A stretch of 64,000 bases of DNA from DATEDA01 sp963827595 (GTDB taxonomy: Bacteria; Pseudomonadota; Gammaproteobacteria; Burkholderiales; SG8-39), in assembly GCA_963827595.1 (NCBI GenBank), contig CAWHBT010000004.1, positions 62,001-126,000 on the forward strand. The letters are read 5' to 3'. Numbering within the stretch: the first letter of the stretch is position 1; every line of letters starts with the position of its first letter. Shown piece after piece: positions 51,870 to 61,916 of the stretch. The notes below the pieces were generated by a model. The model made no database searches and was not told the origin of the DNA. It saw nothing but the letters and a program-made list of their open reading frames with translations. The position numbers and the translations under genes are program-made.

Positions 51870-52640
51870 CTACCGAACGATCCCGCGCGCCGCGGTCTTG
51901 AGGAAATCCACGAGCGGTGCGATCTCGGGCGTCGCCTTGGCCTGCTCGGCCAGGGCGATCTGCGCGTCGGCCAATGGCAGCCCGCTCCGATAGAGGGTGC
52001 GGTAGGCCCGTTGCAATCCCTCGATCGCCTCCGGAGAGAAGCTCCGCCGGCGGAGCCCTTCACTGTTGATCCCGAACACCTTCGCCGGGTTGCCCGCCAC
52101 CGTCACGTACAGCGGCACGTCCTGGCGGAGGATGGTGCCGCCACCGACCATGACGTGCGCGCCGATGCGGATGAACTGGACCACCCCGGTGAAGCCACCG
52201 AGGATCGCCCAGTCGCCCACGTGGACGTGGCCCGAAAGCTGGGCGTTGTTGGCGAACACCGTGTTGCTACCGATCTGGCAGTCGTGGGCCACGTGGACGT
52301 AGCCCATGATCCAGTTGTCGTCGCCGATGCGCGTGACGCGCGCGTCCTTCGTCGTGCCACGGTTGAGCGTGCAGTACTCGCGGATCGTGTTGCGGTCGCC
52401 GATCTCCAGCCGCGTCGGCTCGCCGGCGTACTTCTTGTCCTGCGGCGGCCCGCCGAGGACGTTGAAGCTGCCGATCCGGTTGTCGCGGCCGATGCGGGTC
52501 GGGCCCTCGATGATGGTGTGTGGCCCGATCGCGGTCCCGTCGCCGATCGCGACGTGCTCGCCGATGATCGAGTAGGCGCCGACGCTCACGTTCGCACCGA
52601 GCTCGGCGTGCGGATGCACGATTGCGGTCGGATGGATCAT
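51870..52640 (-). CDS. lpxA: UDP-N-acetylglucosamine acyltransferase
   Basis: 256 aa from ATG 52640 (MIHPTAIV, the common start); a GTG six bases upstream is an alternative. Left-handed beta-helix with hexapeptide repeats to about residue 190 and an alpha-helical end. The catalytic His lies in YVHVAHDCQIG. First step of lipid A synthesis, using 3-hydroxyacyl-ACP supplied by the FAS cycle. Confidence 0.95.
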   Translation of the reverse strand: MIHPTAIVHPHAELGANVSVGAYSIIGEHVAIGDGTAIGPHTIIEGPTRIGRDNRIGSFNVLGGPPQDKKYAGEPTRLEIGDRNTIREYCTLNRGTTKDARVTRIGDDNWIMGYVHVAHDCQIGSNTVFANNAQLSGHVHVGDWAILGGFTGVVQFIRIGAHVMVGGGTILRQDVPLYVTVAGNPAKVFGINSEGLRRRSFSPEAIEGLQRAYRTLYRSGLPLADAQIALAEQAKATPEIAPLVDFLKTAARGIVR

Positions 52641-52679
52641 TCGCACGCCGCTAGCAGGTTTCCCACGTCCGCCGCGGCC

Positions 52680-53123
52680 TCAGGCGTCGCGCAGCGCGCA
52701 CATCATCTTGGCTGTCGCGGCCAGGCGCTCGCCGACCCGTGCCTCGGCCGCGAATTTCCATACCCCTTTGAGGTGCCGCTCGATGCGGGCCTCGAGCATG
52801 AGCTGATCGCCCGGCACCACCGGACTCTTGAATCGCGCCTCGTCGATGCCGAGGAAGTACACCACCGACTTGTCATCCGGGCGCAGCTTGCTCGACTCGA
52901 ATGCGAGGATCGCGGCCGCCTGCGCCATGGCCTCGATCAGCATCACTCCCGGCATAATCGGGTGGTGGGGGAAGTGCCCGGGGAAGAACGGCTCGTTGAT
53001 CGTGACGTTCTTGAGCGCCAGGATGCGCTTGCCGACCTCGCACTCGAGCACGCGGTCGACGAGCAGGAACGGGTAGCGGTGCGGAAGCCGCTCAAGCACC
53101 GTCTTGATGTCCATCACACTCAT
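52680..53123 (-). CDS. fabZ: 3-hydroxyacyl-ACP dehydratase FabZ
   Basis: 147 aa, ATG 53123 overlapping the lpxD stop by four bases. Starts DIKTVLERLPHRYPFLLVDRV. Active site FFPGHFPHHPIMPGVMLIEAMAQ contains the His and Glu. Normal housekeeping FabZ; it contrasts with the double hot-dog protein in the FAS-like cluster. Confidence 0.96.
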   Translation of the reverse strand: MSVMDIKTVLERLPHRYPFLLVDRVLECEVGKRILALKNVTINEPFFPGHFPHHPIMPGVMLIEAMAQAAAILAFESSKLRPDDKSVVYFLGIDEARFKSPVVPGDQLMLEARIERHLKGVWKFAAEARVGERLAATAKMMCALRDA

Positions 53124-54160
53124 CGCGGTCGCTCCAAGTTCGCCAGCCCCCGCTCGAGCTCGCGGATCCGGTCCGCGAGCCGCTCGAGAGTCCTCAGCAG
53201 CGCGAGGGTGCGGCGCCATGCCCTGGCGTCCATCGCGGGCAAGGCGCCACTGTAGACTCCGGCCGCCGGGATCGATTTGCTGACGCCGCTCGAAGCGGTG
53301 ATCACCACCCGGTCGGCGATCTCGAGATGCCCGCCGATCATCGCAGCGCCGCCGATCAGGCAATGCTGGCCGATTCGCGTCGAGCCGGCGATCCCGACAC
53401 AGCCCGCGATCGCCGTATGGGCGCCGATCCGGCAGTTGTGCCCGATCTGGACCTGGTTGTCGATCTTCACGCCATCCTCGATGATTGTGTCGTCGATGGC
53501 CCCGCGGTCGATCGTGGTGTTGGCACCGACCTCGACGTCGCTGCCAATGACCACCCGGCCGACCTGCGGAATCTTGATCCACTCGCCGCCCTCCAGGGCG
53601 AAGCCGAACCCGTCAGCACCGATCACCGCCCCGGCATGGACGACGGCGCGGGCGCCGACCACGCATCGCGCGCCGATCGTCACGTGTGGATGCAGGTGAC
53701 TGTCGCGGTCGATCGTTGCCTCCGCGCCAACGACGCACCCTGCCTCGAGGGCAACGCCCTCCCCGATCCGTGCGCCGCGCTCGACGACGCATGCCGCGCC
53801 CACGCTCGCCGATGACGCCACGTGCGCCTCCGGGGCGATGACCGCCGTCCGATGCACCCCGGGGACGTTCGGCGGCGGCGGATTGAACAGCGTCGATACG
53901 TGCGCGAAGTAGGCGTACGGGTCGCGGCAGACGATCCGCGGCAGAACGGTTGCGCCACGCTCGGTCTCGGACACGATGACCGCGGAGGCACGGGTGGCGG
54001 CGAGCTCGCTGCGGTACTTCGGGTGGCTGAGGAACGAGAGCTCGCCCGGCCCCGCGCCCGACAGCGTGCCGACCTGGCGCACCACGACATCCTGGTCGCC
54101 GACCAGTTCCCCGCCGAATCTCGCAACGATCTCGGCGAGCCGGAACGGGCCGTGCGGCAT
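53120..54160 (-). CDS. lpxD: UDP-3-O-acylglucosamine N-acyltransferase
   Basis: 346 aa from ATG 54160 (MPHGPFRLAEIV); longer upstream frames are shadows of skp. An N-terminal uridine-binding domain is followed by hexapeptide repeats from about residue 100 to 300 and a C-terminal helix (LERLADRIRELERGL). The catalytic His is in KIDNQVQIGHNCRIGAHTAI. Third step of lipid A synthesis. Confidence 0.94.
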   Translation of the reverse strand: MPHGPFRLAEIVARFGGELVGDQDVVVRQVGTLSGAGPGELSFLSHPKYRSELAATRASAVIVSETERGATVLPRIVCRDPYAYFAHVSTLFNPPPPNVPGVHRTAVIAPEAHVASSASVGAACVVERGARIGEGVALEAGCVVGAEATIDRDSHLHPHVTIGARCVVGARAVVHAGAVIGADGFGFALEGGEWIKIPQVGRVVIGSDVEVGANTTIDRGAIDDTIIEDGVKIDNQVQIGHNCRIGAHTAIAGCVGIAGSTRIGQHCLIGGAAMIGGHLEIADRVVITASSGVSKSIPAAGVYSGALPAMDARAWRRTLALLRTLERLADRIRELERGLANLERPR

Positions 54161-54165
54161 CGCTC

Positions 54166-54678
54166 CTACTTCTTTGCGGGCGAGGTGTCCTCGAGCGCCC
54201 GGATCACCTTCTCGGTGATGTCGATGCGCGGGCTCGCGAACACCGCCTCCTGGAAGATGATGTCGAACTTCTCCGCCTCGGCGATCTGGCGCACGACGCG
54301 GTTGGCGCGCTCGAGAATCCCCGACAGCTCCTCGTTGCGACGCTGATTGAAGTCCTCGCGGGTCTCGCGCTGCTTGCGCTGGAAGTCGCGCTGCAGCTCG
54401 CCGAACTCGCGTTCCCGCTTGGTGCGGTCCGACTCTGTCATCGTCAGCGCGCCCTTCTCGAGGGTCTCCTGCAGGCGCTTCAGCTGGTCGGCCATCTTGC
54501 TGAGCTCCTGCTCCCGCTTCGCGAACTCCGCCTCCAGCTTCTTCTGCGCGCGCACCGCCGGCGCCGCGTCGCGCAGGATCCGGTCGAGGTTCACGAACCC
54601 GATCTTCTCGGCTTGTGCCTGCCCGGCGCTTGCGAACGCCAGCAGCGCCACTACCACCACCCACTGCAACTTCGCCAA
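54166..54678 (-). CDS. skp: Periplasmic chaperone Skp/OmpH
   Basis: 170 aa. Signal peptide ending AGQAQA, then KIGFVNLDRILRDA, and a long charged coiled coil (about residues 45-130) that forms the tentacles of the trimeric chaperone. It carries unfolded outer-membrane proteins to BamA, whose gene lies directly upstream (29 bases). Confidence 0.93.
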   Translation of the reverse strand: MAKLQWVVVVALLAFASAGQAQAEKIGFVNLDRILRDAAPAVRAQKKLEAEFAKREQELSKMADQLKRLQETLEKGALTMTESDRTKREREFGELQRDFQRKQRETREDFNQRRNEELSGILERANRVVRQIAEAEKFDIIFQEAVFASPRIDITEKVIRALEDTSPAKK

Positions 54679-54707
54679 CTTCGTCTCCCAGGTCAGGCAA
54701 TCTCGCG

Positions 54708-57035
54708 CTAGAACGAGTGGCCAAAGATGAACTGGAACCGCTGCAACTGGTCACCCGGCTGGCTGTTGAGCGGCACGGCATAGAACAGCCGCAACGGTCC
54801 GAACGGCGAGTTCCAGGCGATGATCGCGCCGGCAGAATACCGCAAACGGAGATCATAGGAGACGGTTACCCCGGTGCTGGGGTTCGTGACGGTGCCCTTG
54901 TCTCCGAAGCCGAAGCCAGGCTGGTCGGTCCAGACCTGGCCGGCGTCGAAGAACGCGCCCAGGCGCAGGGAACGGTCCTGACCCATTCCCGGGAACGGGA
55001 AGGTGACCTCGGCGTTGGCGACCGCCTGGCGGCTGCCGCCGGTCGCGCCCTCGGGGTCGCGCGGGCCCAGGGACGCGGTCTCGTATCCCCGCACGGTTCC
55101 CGGCCCGCCGGCGTAGTACGCCTTGTAGAACGGCAGCGTTTGGCCGTTGTAGCCCCCGCCGTAACCGATCAGGCCGTTGAGCATGCCGATCACGTCGCGG
55201 GTGATGGGGAAATACCAGGTGAGCTGGTAGCCGAGCTTGTAGTAGTTGAGATCAAGCCCCGGCACCGTCACCTCGGTGAACACGCGCTGGAACGTTCCGG
55301 TGGTCGGGAAGATCGCGCTGTCGCGCCGGTCGCGGGCCCACGAGACGGTGAGGGGCATGTACAGCGGATCGTCGCCGCTCTGCTGGACGAACTGGATGAA
55401 GCGCTGCGGGCTGTCGGCAAACAGGTCGATCTTCGTCCGCTCGAGCGCCAGCCCGACTGACACGCGATCGAACTCGGCCGTGGGGAAGCCGACCTGGACC
55501 CCGCCCCCGAGGGTCTCGGTGACGTAGTTGCCGACATTGAGCGCGTCGGCGTCGAACCGGCGGTTGTAGACGTTGAATCCGGCGCTGACGCCGTCGACGG
55601 TGAAGTACGGATTCACGTACGAGAACCCGATGTTGCGGTTGACCTTGCTCGTGTTCGCGCTGATCGTCACCGCATTGCCGCTGCCGAAAATGTTCGCCTG
55701 GCTGAGCGAGCCCTGGAGGATCAATCCGTCGCTGCTCGAGAACCCGACCCCGAACAGCAGGCTCCCGGTCGCCTTCTCCTTCACCTTGAGGTTGATGTCG
55801 ACCAGGTCGCTCGACCCCGCCACCGGCTCGGTCTCGAGCTCCACCGACTCGAAGTAGTTCAGCTTGTCGACCCGCTGGCGCGACACCTGCAGCTTCTGGC
55901 CGTCGTAGAACCCGCCCTCCAGCTGGCGGAGCTCGCGGCGGACCACCTCGTCGCGGGTCTTGGTGTTCCCGACGATGTTGATCCGCCGCACGTACACGCG
56001 CCGCCCCGGATCGATCATGATCGTGAAGGCGACGGTCCGTTTCTCCTTGTTGACGTCCGGCACGGCGTTCGCGTTGGCGAACGCGTACCCCTCGTTGCCC
56101 AGCCGCTCGCTGATCGCCTTGGTGGACTCGGCGAGCTTCTCGCGCGAGAACGGCTCGCCGGGCTTCACCTGCACCAGCCGCATCAACTCGGCCTCGGGGA
56201 GCAGCAGGTCGCCGCCAAGCTTGACGTCGGTGACGGTGTACTTCTCCCCTTCGCTGAGGTTGATCGTGATGTAGATGTCGCGCTTGTCAGGGGAGATCGA
56301 CACCTGGGTCGACTCGATGTTGAAGTCGAGATAGCCGCGGTTGAGGTAGTACGAGCGGAGCGTCTCCAGATCGGCCGCGAGCTTCTGCCGCGAGTACTGG
56401 TCGTTCTTGGTGTACCAGCTGAGCCAGCCCGGCGTCTGGAGCTGGATCAGGTCGAGCAGCTGCGCCTCGGTGAAGGTCCGGTTGCCGACGATGTTGATGG
56501 TCTTGATCCGCGCGACCTCGCCCTCGTCGACCGTGAAGTTGATGGCGACGCGGTTCCGATCCAGCGGCGTGACGGTGGTCGTCACCGTGACGCCGTAGCG
56601 CCCGCGGCTCAGGTATTGGCGCTTGATCTCCTGCTCGGCCTGGTCGACGACCGCCTTGTCGAACGTCCGGCCCTCGGCGATCCCGTTCTCCCGCAGCGCC
56701 TTGCGGACCTGGTCCGCGGGCAGGTCCTTCATCCCGACGAAGTCGATCTGCGCGATCGCCGGGCGCTCCTCGACGACGACGACGAGAACGTCGCCCTCGA
56801 CCTCGACGCGGACGTCCTTGAAGAGACCGGTGCCGAACAGCGCCCGGATCGCCTGCGCCGCCTTGTCTTCGGTCATGGTCTCGCCGACCTTGACCGGCAG
56901 ATAGCCGAATACGGTGCCGGCTTCGACCCGCTGGATGCCCTCGATGCGGATGTCGCGGATGACGAACGGCTCGAATGCCAGCGCATACCGAGCCAGGAGC
57001 ACCCCGAGCAGGGCCGCGAACAGGCGCTTGGTCAT
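54708..57035 (-). CDS. bamA: Outer-membrane protein assembly factor BamA
   Basis: 775 aa. Signal peptide (residues about 1-20), five POTRA domains to about residue 420 (first begins FVIRDIRIEGIQRVEAG), then a 16-strand beta-barrel. The barrel includes the conserved VRGYE motif of loop 6 (TVRGYETASLGPRD). The last residue is Phe (FIFGHSF), the typical outer-membrane end signal. It inserts beta-barrel proteins into the outer membrane. It lies between rseP and skp as usual. Confidence 0.96.
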   Translation of the reverse strand: MTKRLFAALLGVLLARYALAFEPFVIRDIRIEGIQRVEAGTVFGYLPVKVGETMTEDKAAQAIRALFGTGLFKDVRVEVEGDVLVVVVEERPAIAQIDFVGMKDLPADQVRKALRENGIAEGRTFDKAVVDQAEQEIKRQYLSRGRYGVTVTTTVTPLDRNRVAINFTVDEGEVARIKTINIVGNRTFTEAQLLDLIQLQTPGWLSWYTKNDQYSRQKLAADLETLRSYYLNRGYLDFNIESTQVSISPDKRDIYITINLSEGEKYTVTDVKLGGDLLLPEAELMRLVQVKPGEPFSREKLAESTKAISERLGNEGYAFANANAVPDVNKEKRTVAFTIMIDPGRRVYVRRINIVGNTKTRDEVVRRELRQLEGGFYDGQKLQVSRQRVDKLNYFESVELETEPVAGSSDLVDINLKVKEKATGSLLFGVGFSSSDGLILQGSLSQANIFGSGNAVTISANTSKVNRNIGFSYVNPYFTVDGVSAGFNVYNRRFDADALNVGNYVTETLGGGVQVGFPTAEFDRVSVGLALERTKIDLFADSPQRFIQFVQQSGDDPLYMPLTVSWARDRRDSAIFPTTGTFQRVFTEVTVPGLDLNYYKLGYQLTWYFPITRDVIGMLNGLIGYGGGYNGQTLPFYKAYYAGGPGTVRGYETASLGPRDPEGATGGSRQAVANAEVTFPFPGMGQDRSLRLGAFFDAGQVWTDQPGFGFGDKGTVTNPSTGVTVSYDLRLRYSAGAIIAWNSPFGPLRLFYAVPLNSQPGDQLQRFQFIFGHSF

Positions 57036-57051
57036 CCAGTCCGCAGCAGCG

Positions 57052-58417
57052 TCAGCCCGAGAGTAGGCGATGTATGTCGTTATAGAACGCGAACGCCATA
57101 AGGAAGAGCAGCACCGCGAGTCCCGCGCGCTGGCCGAGTTCCATCACGCGCTCCGACACCGGGCTGCCCTTCAGCAACTCGATCGTATAGTACATCAGGT
57201 GTCCGCCGTCGAGCAGCGGGATCGGCAGCAGATTCAGCACGCCGAGGCTGATGGAGATCAGCGCGAGGAACGACAGATACGGCGCGAGCCCGAGGCTCGC
57301 CGACTGTCCGGCGTAGTCGGCGATCGTGACCGGGCCGGAGAGGTTTCGCCACGAGATCTCGCCGACGATCATCTTGCCGAGCATGCGCAGGCTGAAGACC
57401 GACATCTCCCAGGTCTTCGCCACCGCCTTTCCCGCCGCCGCGACCGGTCCGTAGCGGATGTCGAGGTAGTAGTCCTTGAGCGACTCGGGGTCGACGTGCG
57501 GCGCGGCGCCGATGCGCCCGATCGTCTCGCCGCCTTGCGTCGCCGCTTCGGGGGTGAGCTCGATCCGCCGGCGCTGCCCGTCGCGCTCGACTTCGAGCAC
57601 CAGCGTTCGCCCCGGGCTCGCCCGGACCTTCGCGACCAGCGCCTCCCAGCTAGTGACGCGCGCCCCGTCGATCGCGACGACGCGGTCGCGCTCCGCGAGG
57701 CCCGCGCGCTCGGCAACGCTGCCCGCAACCACCTTGCCGATCACGGCCGGCACGTCGGGACGAAGCAGCCGTAGCCCCACCTTCGCGAGCAGGTCTCCTT
57801 CGAGCTCATCGGCCACGAACCGCGAGAGATCGAGCGTGCGCCAGTCAATCGCGCCGCGCGCGTCGGCCACCTCGAGCCGCGCGATCTTGCGGTCGAGCGC
57901 GAGCTGCAGCAGACGCCACCGGACCTCCTGCCAGCCGGCCACCGGCTCGTCGTTGATGGCGCGGATCGTGTCGCCGCGCGCGACGCCCGCTTGGGCGGCG
58001 ATCGTCCCCGCATCGGGAGCGGCGAGGAGCGGTTTCGCCTCCTGCACGCCCGACATGAAGAGCCATCCAGTACAGCAGGATCGCAAGGAGGAAGTTGGCC
58101 ACCGGTCCGGCGGCGACGATCGCGATCCGGCGCCACACGCTCTGCCGGTTGAACGCGCGGGGCCGATCCGCGGGGGCCACGTCCCCCTCGCGCTCGTCGA
58201 CCATCTTCACGTACCCGCCGAGCGGCACGGCAGCGACGACCCATTCGGTCTGGTCGGGTCCGACGCGCCACGTGGCGAGCGGCCGACCGAACCCGACCGA
58301 GAACCGCAGCACCTTGACGCCGCACCGGCGCGCGACGAGATAGTGGCCAAGCTCGTGCACGACGATCAGCACGCCGAGCGCCACGACGAACGATGCGACG
58401 GTGTGCAGCAGGCCCAT
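57052..58417 (-). CDS. rseP: Site-2 protease RseP, with apparent frameshift
   Basis: About 455 aa after repair, ATG 58417. The first part has the zinc site VVHELGHYLVARR and PLGGYVKM. At about 58063 one extra base after AILLYWM shifts the frame; it resumes at LFMSGVQEAKPLL. Two PDZ domains follow and then NLLPIPLLDGGHLMYY, the second M50 motif. RseP cleaves RseA to release the envelope stress sigma factor and also removes signal peptides from the membrane. The gene is normally required, so I read the frameshift as a sequence error. Confidence 0.88.
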
Positions 58418-58421
58418 GTTC

Positions 58422-59622
58422 TCAGGCGGTCCGCACGACCGCGCGACCGAGCGCCGCGCCGGCTGCGCTGCGGGCCCGGGCGTCGGCCTCGACCACGTCC
58501 TCGAGCCGGCCCACGGCGCCTGCGCCAACGCGCTCGAGCGTCGCCTCGATCACCTCGGTGATGCGCGGGAACACGAGGTCGCCGGCGAGGAACGCTCCGA
58601 CCGCAACCTCGTTCGCGGCGTTGAAGATCGCCGGCGCGGTGCCGCCCGCCGCCAGCACGTCGTACGCGAGCGCGAGGGCGCGGAACCGGTTGAAGTCGGG
58701 CGCCTCGAAAGTGAGCGCGGCGAGACGGGCCAGATCGAGCGACGCGACACCGGCGTCGACCCGGTCGGGGTACGCGAGCGCCTGGGCGATCGGCGTGCGC
58801 ATGTCCGGGTTGCCGAGCTGCGCGATCACCGAGCCGTCGGCGTACTCCACCATCGAGTGCACGACGCTCTGCGGGTGCACCAGGATCTCGATCGCCGACG
58901 CGGGCGCGCCGAACAGCCAGTGCGCCTCGATGATCTCGAGCGCCTTGTTCATCATCGTCGCCGAGTCGACCGAGATCTTGCGACCCATGCTCCAGGTGGG
59001 GTGCGCGCAGGCTTCGGCGGGCGTGACGTGCGCGAGCCCGGCGAGCGGTCGCGTACGGAACGGGCCGCCCGACCCGGTCAGGACGATCTTGCGCACGCCG
59101 CAGCCCGCGACACCGTCGCGGGCGCGCTCGGGAAGGCACTGGAAGATCGCGTTGTGCTCGCTGTCGATCGGCAGCAGCGTGGCACCGGAAGCGCGGACCG
59201 CGGCCATGAAGATCGGGCCGGCCATCACCAGGGCCTCCTTGTTCGCGAGCAGCAGCTTCTTCCCGGCACGCGCCGCGGCGAGCGTGGGCGCAAGCCCCGC
59301 GGCGCCGACGATCGCGGCCATCACGCACGCCACCTCCGGGTGCTCGACCGCCGCAATCAGGCCCGGGGCTCCCGCCAGCACTTCGGTGGCCAGCCCGGAC
59401 GCCGCCACTCGGCCCCGGAGCACCCGCGCCTGAGCCTCGTCGGCGAGCACCGCCAGCGCGGGCCGGTGGGCGACGCACAGCTCGAAGAGCTCGTCCGTCC
59501 GGCTGTGCGCGGTAAGCGCGAAGGCGCGGAACCGATGCGGGATGCCGCGCGATGACGTCGAGGGTGCTGCGACCGATGGACCCGGTCGCGCCGAGGACCG
59601 CGACGTTCCGGGGGCCGGTCAT
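58422..59622 (-). CDS. dxr: 1-deoxy-D-xylulose 5-phosphate reductoisomerase, with apparent frameshift
   Basis: About 399 aa after repair, ATG 59622 (MTGPRNVAVLGATGSIGRST). At about 59540 an extra C in a CCC run breaks the frame after VIARHP. The other frame continues HRFRAFALTAHSRTDELFEL and stays intact to the stop at 58422. Later landmarks are LLLANKEALVMAG, DSEHNAIFQCL and WSMGRKISVDSATMMNK. It is the committed step of the MEP isoprenoid pathway and supplies UppS two genes downstream. Likely a sequence error, as the gene is essential in most bacteria. Confidence 0.88.
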
Positions 59623-59679
59623 TGGACTACCCTCTGCGCGTCCCGCGCTCGGGTTCGCCCCTAGGGCGGCCCGGCGGGC

Positions 59680-60510
59680 TCATATCAGGCTCACGAGTGC
59701 CGCCACGGGCACGACCGGCGTCAGGGCGTCGATGCGGTCGAGGACTCCGCCGTGGCCGGGCAACAGCCCGCCACTATCCTTGAGTCCCGCGTGACGCTTC
59801 ATCGCCGACTCGAATAGATCGCCGATCACCGACAGCACCGCGAGGGCTTCGACGAACACCAGCATCCACACCGGACTCCACGGGACGTCGCGCACCACTG
59901 CCGGGGCCGCGCCAGGGGCGAAGGTGATCCAGACAAAAGCGTACACCCCGGTCGCGACGAGCGCAGCGGCCAGGCCCTCCCAGGTCTTGCCCGGGCTGAC
60001 TCGCGGCGCGAGCTTGTGACGCCCGAACCGGTGGCCGACGAAGTAGGCGGCGATGTCGGCGAGCCACACGATCCCCATGAACAGCAGCAGCGAGCGCGGA
60101 TCGAGGTTACGGAGGTGAATCAGGGCGAGGAACCCCGGCAGCAGCACCACCCAGCCCGCACCGAGCACCAGCGCGGAAGGTGCATTGAGCGGGCGCCGCG
60201 CGAGCCAGATCGGTGCCCCCACGATCCAGAAGACCGCGGCCAGCCCGTAGACCGGCATGAGTGCGATGGTGCCGGGCGCGCCGGTCGCCAGGTTGAACGC
60301 GTGCGCGCCGGCGACGAGCGCGGCGACCGAAGCGGCCGCGTACACGATGCGCCCGCGGGTCGCGCAACACGCGAACCCCGCCCACTCCCACGCCGCCAGG
60401 GCGAGGAGGCCGCAGCTCAAGGCCGTCCAGCCGAGCGGCGGGAGCCAGAACAGCGCCGCGAGGAAACCCGCCGCCAGGATCGCTGCCGTAACGACCCGGT
60501 GGCGGAGCAT
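59680..60510 (-). CDS. cdsA: Phosphatidate cytidylyltransferase
   Basis: 276 aa from ATG 60510 (MLRHRVVTAAILAAG), ten bases after the uppS stop; the longer form to 60558 would overlap uppS. About seven membrane segments. The signature near the C-terminus is SAMKRHAGLKDSGGLLPGHG, followed by DRID. It makes CDP-diacylglycerol for phospholipid synthesis. Confidence 0.93.
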   Translation of the reverse strand: MLRHRVVTAAILAAGFLAALFWLPPLGWTALSCGLLALAAWEWAGFACCATRGRIVYAAASVAALVAGAHAFNLATGAPGTIALMPVYGLAAVFWIVGAPIWLARRPLNAPSALVLGAGWVVLLPGFLALIHLRNLDPRSLLLFMGIVWLADIAAYFVGHRFGRHKLAPRVSPGKTWEGLAAALVATGVYAFVWITFAPGAAPAVVRDVPWSPVWMLVFVEALAVLSVIGDLFESAMKRHAGLKDSGGLLPGHGGVLDRIDALTPVVPVAALVSLI

Positions 60511-60520
60511 CGCACCGGAC

Positions 60521-61324
60521 CTACGCCAGTCGGCGGCGTGCGTCGAGGAGATCGACAACGGGAGGTTCTTCGGTTGCGACGGCCGCAGGGAGCTGCTCGC
60601 TCGTGCGGCCGAAACGGCGCTCGCGCTGCCGGTAGGAGGCGATCGCGGCGTCGAGCGCCGCGGCGTCGAAGTCCGGCCAGAGGGTGGCGGTGAAGTAGAG
60701 CTCGCTGTAGGCGAGCTGCCAGAGCAGGAAGTTGCTGATGCGCTGTTCCCCGCCGGTGCGGATGAAGAGGTCCGGCTCGGGGGCGTAGCTCATCGCGAGG
60801 TACGGCGCGAGATCGGTCTCGCCGAACGACCCCGCCTTCTCCGGGTGCTCCCGGATCATCGCGTTGATGGCCTGCAGGAGGTCCCAGCGCCCGCCATAGT
60901 TCGCCGCGATCGTCAACGTCAGCTGCCGGTTCGCCGCCGTCAGCGCCTCGGCCCGGCGCACGAGGTCGATGATCGTCTCGCCGAACGGCGCCAGGTTGCC
61001 CACCACCCGCAGGCGGATTCCGACCTCGTGCAGCTTGCTCACCTCCTGCTCGAGCGCGACGTGAAACAGCTGCTTGAGCACCGAGATCTCCTCCGCGGGG
61101 CGGCGCCAGTTCTCGGAGCTGAACGCGAACAGCGTGAGGTACTCGACGCCCCGCTCGCCGCACGCCTTCACGACGCCGCGGACGGACTCGCCCCCGCGGC
61201 GGTGTCCGGCGACGCGGGGCAGCAGGCGGCTGCGCGCCCAGCGCCCGTTGCCATCCATGATGATGGCGATGTGCCGCGGGACGGGGCCGGTCGGCGGAAT
61301 CTTCTGCGTGGTGCTGTCGTGCAT
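60521..61324 (-). CDS. uppS: Undecaprenyl diphosphate synthase
   Basis: 267 aa. IIMDGNGRWAR carries the catalytic Asp and the diphosphate-binding residues. HRRGGESVR, LTLFAFSSENW and the C-terminal RTGGEQRISNFLLWQ with the following Glu are family signatures. It makes the lipid carrier for peptidoglycan and O-antigen. About 20 extra residues at the C-terminus (AAVATEEPPVVDLLDARRRLA) are not conserved. Confidence 0.95.
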   Translation of the reverse strand: MHDSTTQKIPPTGPVPRHIAIIMDGNGRWARSRLLPRVAGHRRGGESVRGVVKACGERGVEYLTLFAFSSENWRRPAEEISVLKQLFHVALEQEVSKLHEVGIRLRVVGNLAPFGETIIDLVRRAEALTAANRQLTLTIAANYGGRWDLLQAINAMIREHPEKAGSFGETDLAPYLAMSYAPEPDLFIRTGGEQRISNFLLWQLAYSELYFTATLWPDFDAAALDAAIASYRQRERRFGRTSEQLPAAVATEEPPVVDLLDARRRLA

Positions 61325-61340
61325 CGTGGCGGGTCCCGGC

Positions 61341-61901
61341 CTAGACGTGCATCAAATCGGTTTCCTTCTGCTGCAACAGCTTGTCGACCTCGGCGACGTA
61401 GCGGTCGGTGAGCTTCTGGATGTCGTCCTGGGCCCGCCGTTCCTGGTCCTCGGGAATGGCGTGCTTCTTGAGGAGCTCCTTGAGGTGGGTGTTGGCGTCG
61501 CGGCGGAGATTCCTGATCGCCACGCGCGTGTTCTCGCCGTCGTGCCGCACGACCTTCGTCAGCTCCTTACGGCGCTCCTCGGTAAGCGCCGGCATGGGTA
61601 CGCGAATCACCTCGCCCTGCGTCGCCGGATTCAGTCCGAGGTCGGACTCGCGGATCGCCTTCTCGATGGCCGCGACCATCTTCTTCTCCCACGGCTGGAT
61701 GGCGATGGTGCGGGCATCCGCGAGGGTCACGTTCGCGACCTGGCTGATCGGCACCTGCTGGCCGTAGTAGTCGACGCGGAGATGATCGAGCAGGCCGGTG
61801 TGCGCGCGTCCCGTCCGGACCTTCGCGAGGTCCGCCTTCAGCGCCTCGATCGACTTCTTCATCTTGTCTTCGGCCGTCTTCCTGATCTGTGCGGCGTCCA
61901 T
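61341..61901 (-). CDS. frr: Ribosome recycling factor
   Basis: 186 aa, normal length. Three-helix bundle with LRVDYYGQQVPISQVANV in the hinge/beta region, GLNPATQGEVIRVPMPALTEERR and NTRVAIRNLRRDAN. Acts with EF-G after termination. Between pyrH (15 bases upstream) and uppS. Confidence 0.96.
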   Translation of the reverse strand: MDAAQIRKTAEDKMKKSIEALKADLAKVRTGRAHTGLLDHLRVDYYGQQVPISQVANVTLADARTIAIQPWEKKMVAAIEKAIRESDLGLNPATQGEVIRVPMPALTEERRKELTKVVRHDGENTRVAIRNLRRDANTHLKELLKKHAIPEDQERRAQDDIQKLTDRYVAEVDKLLQQKETDLMHV

Positions 61902-61916
61902 GCGTCTCCCTCCCGA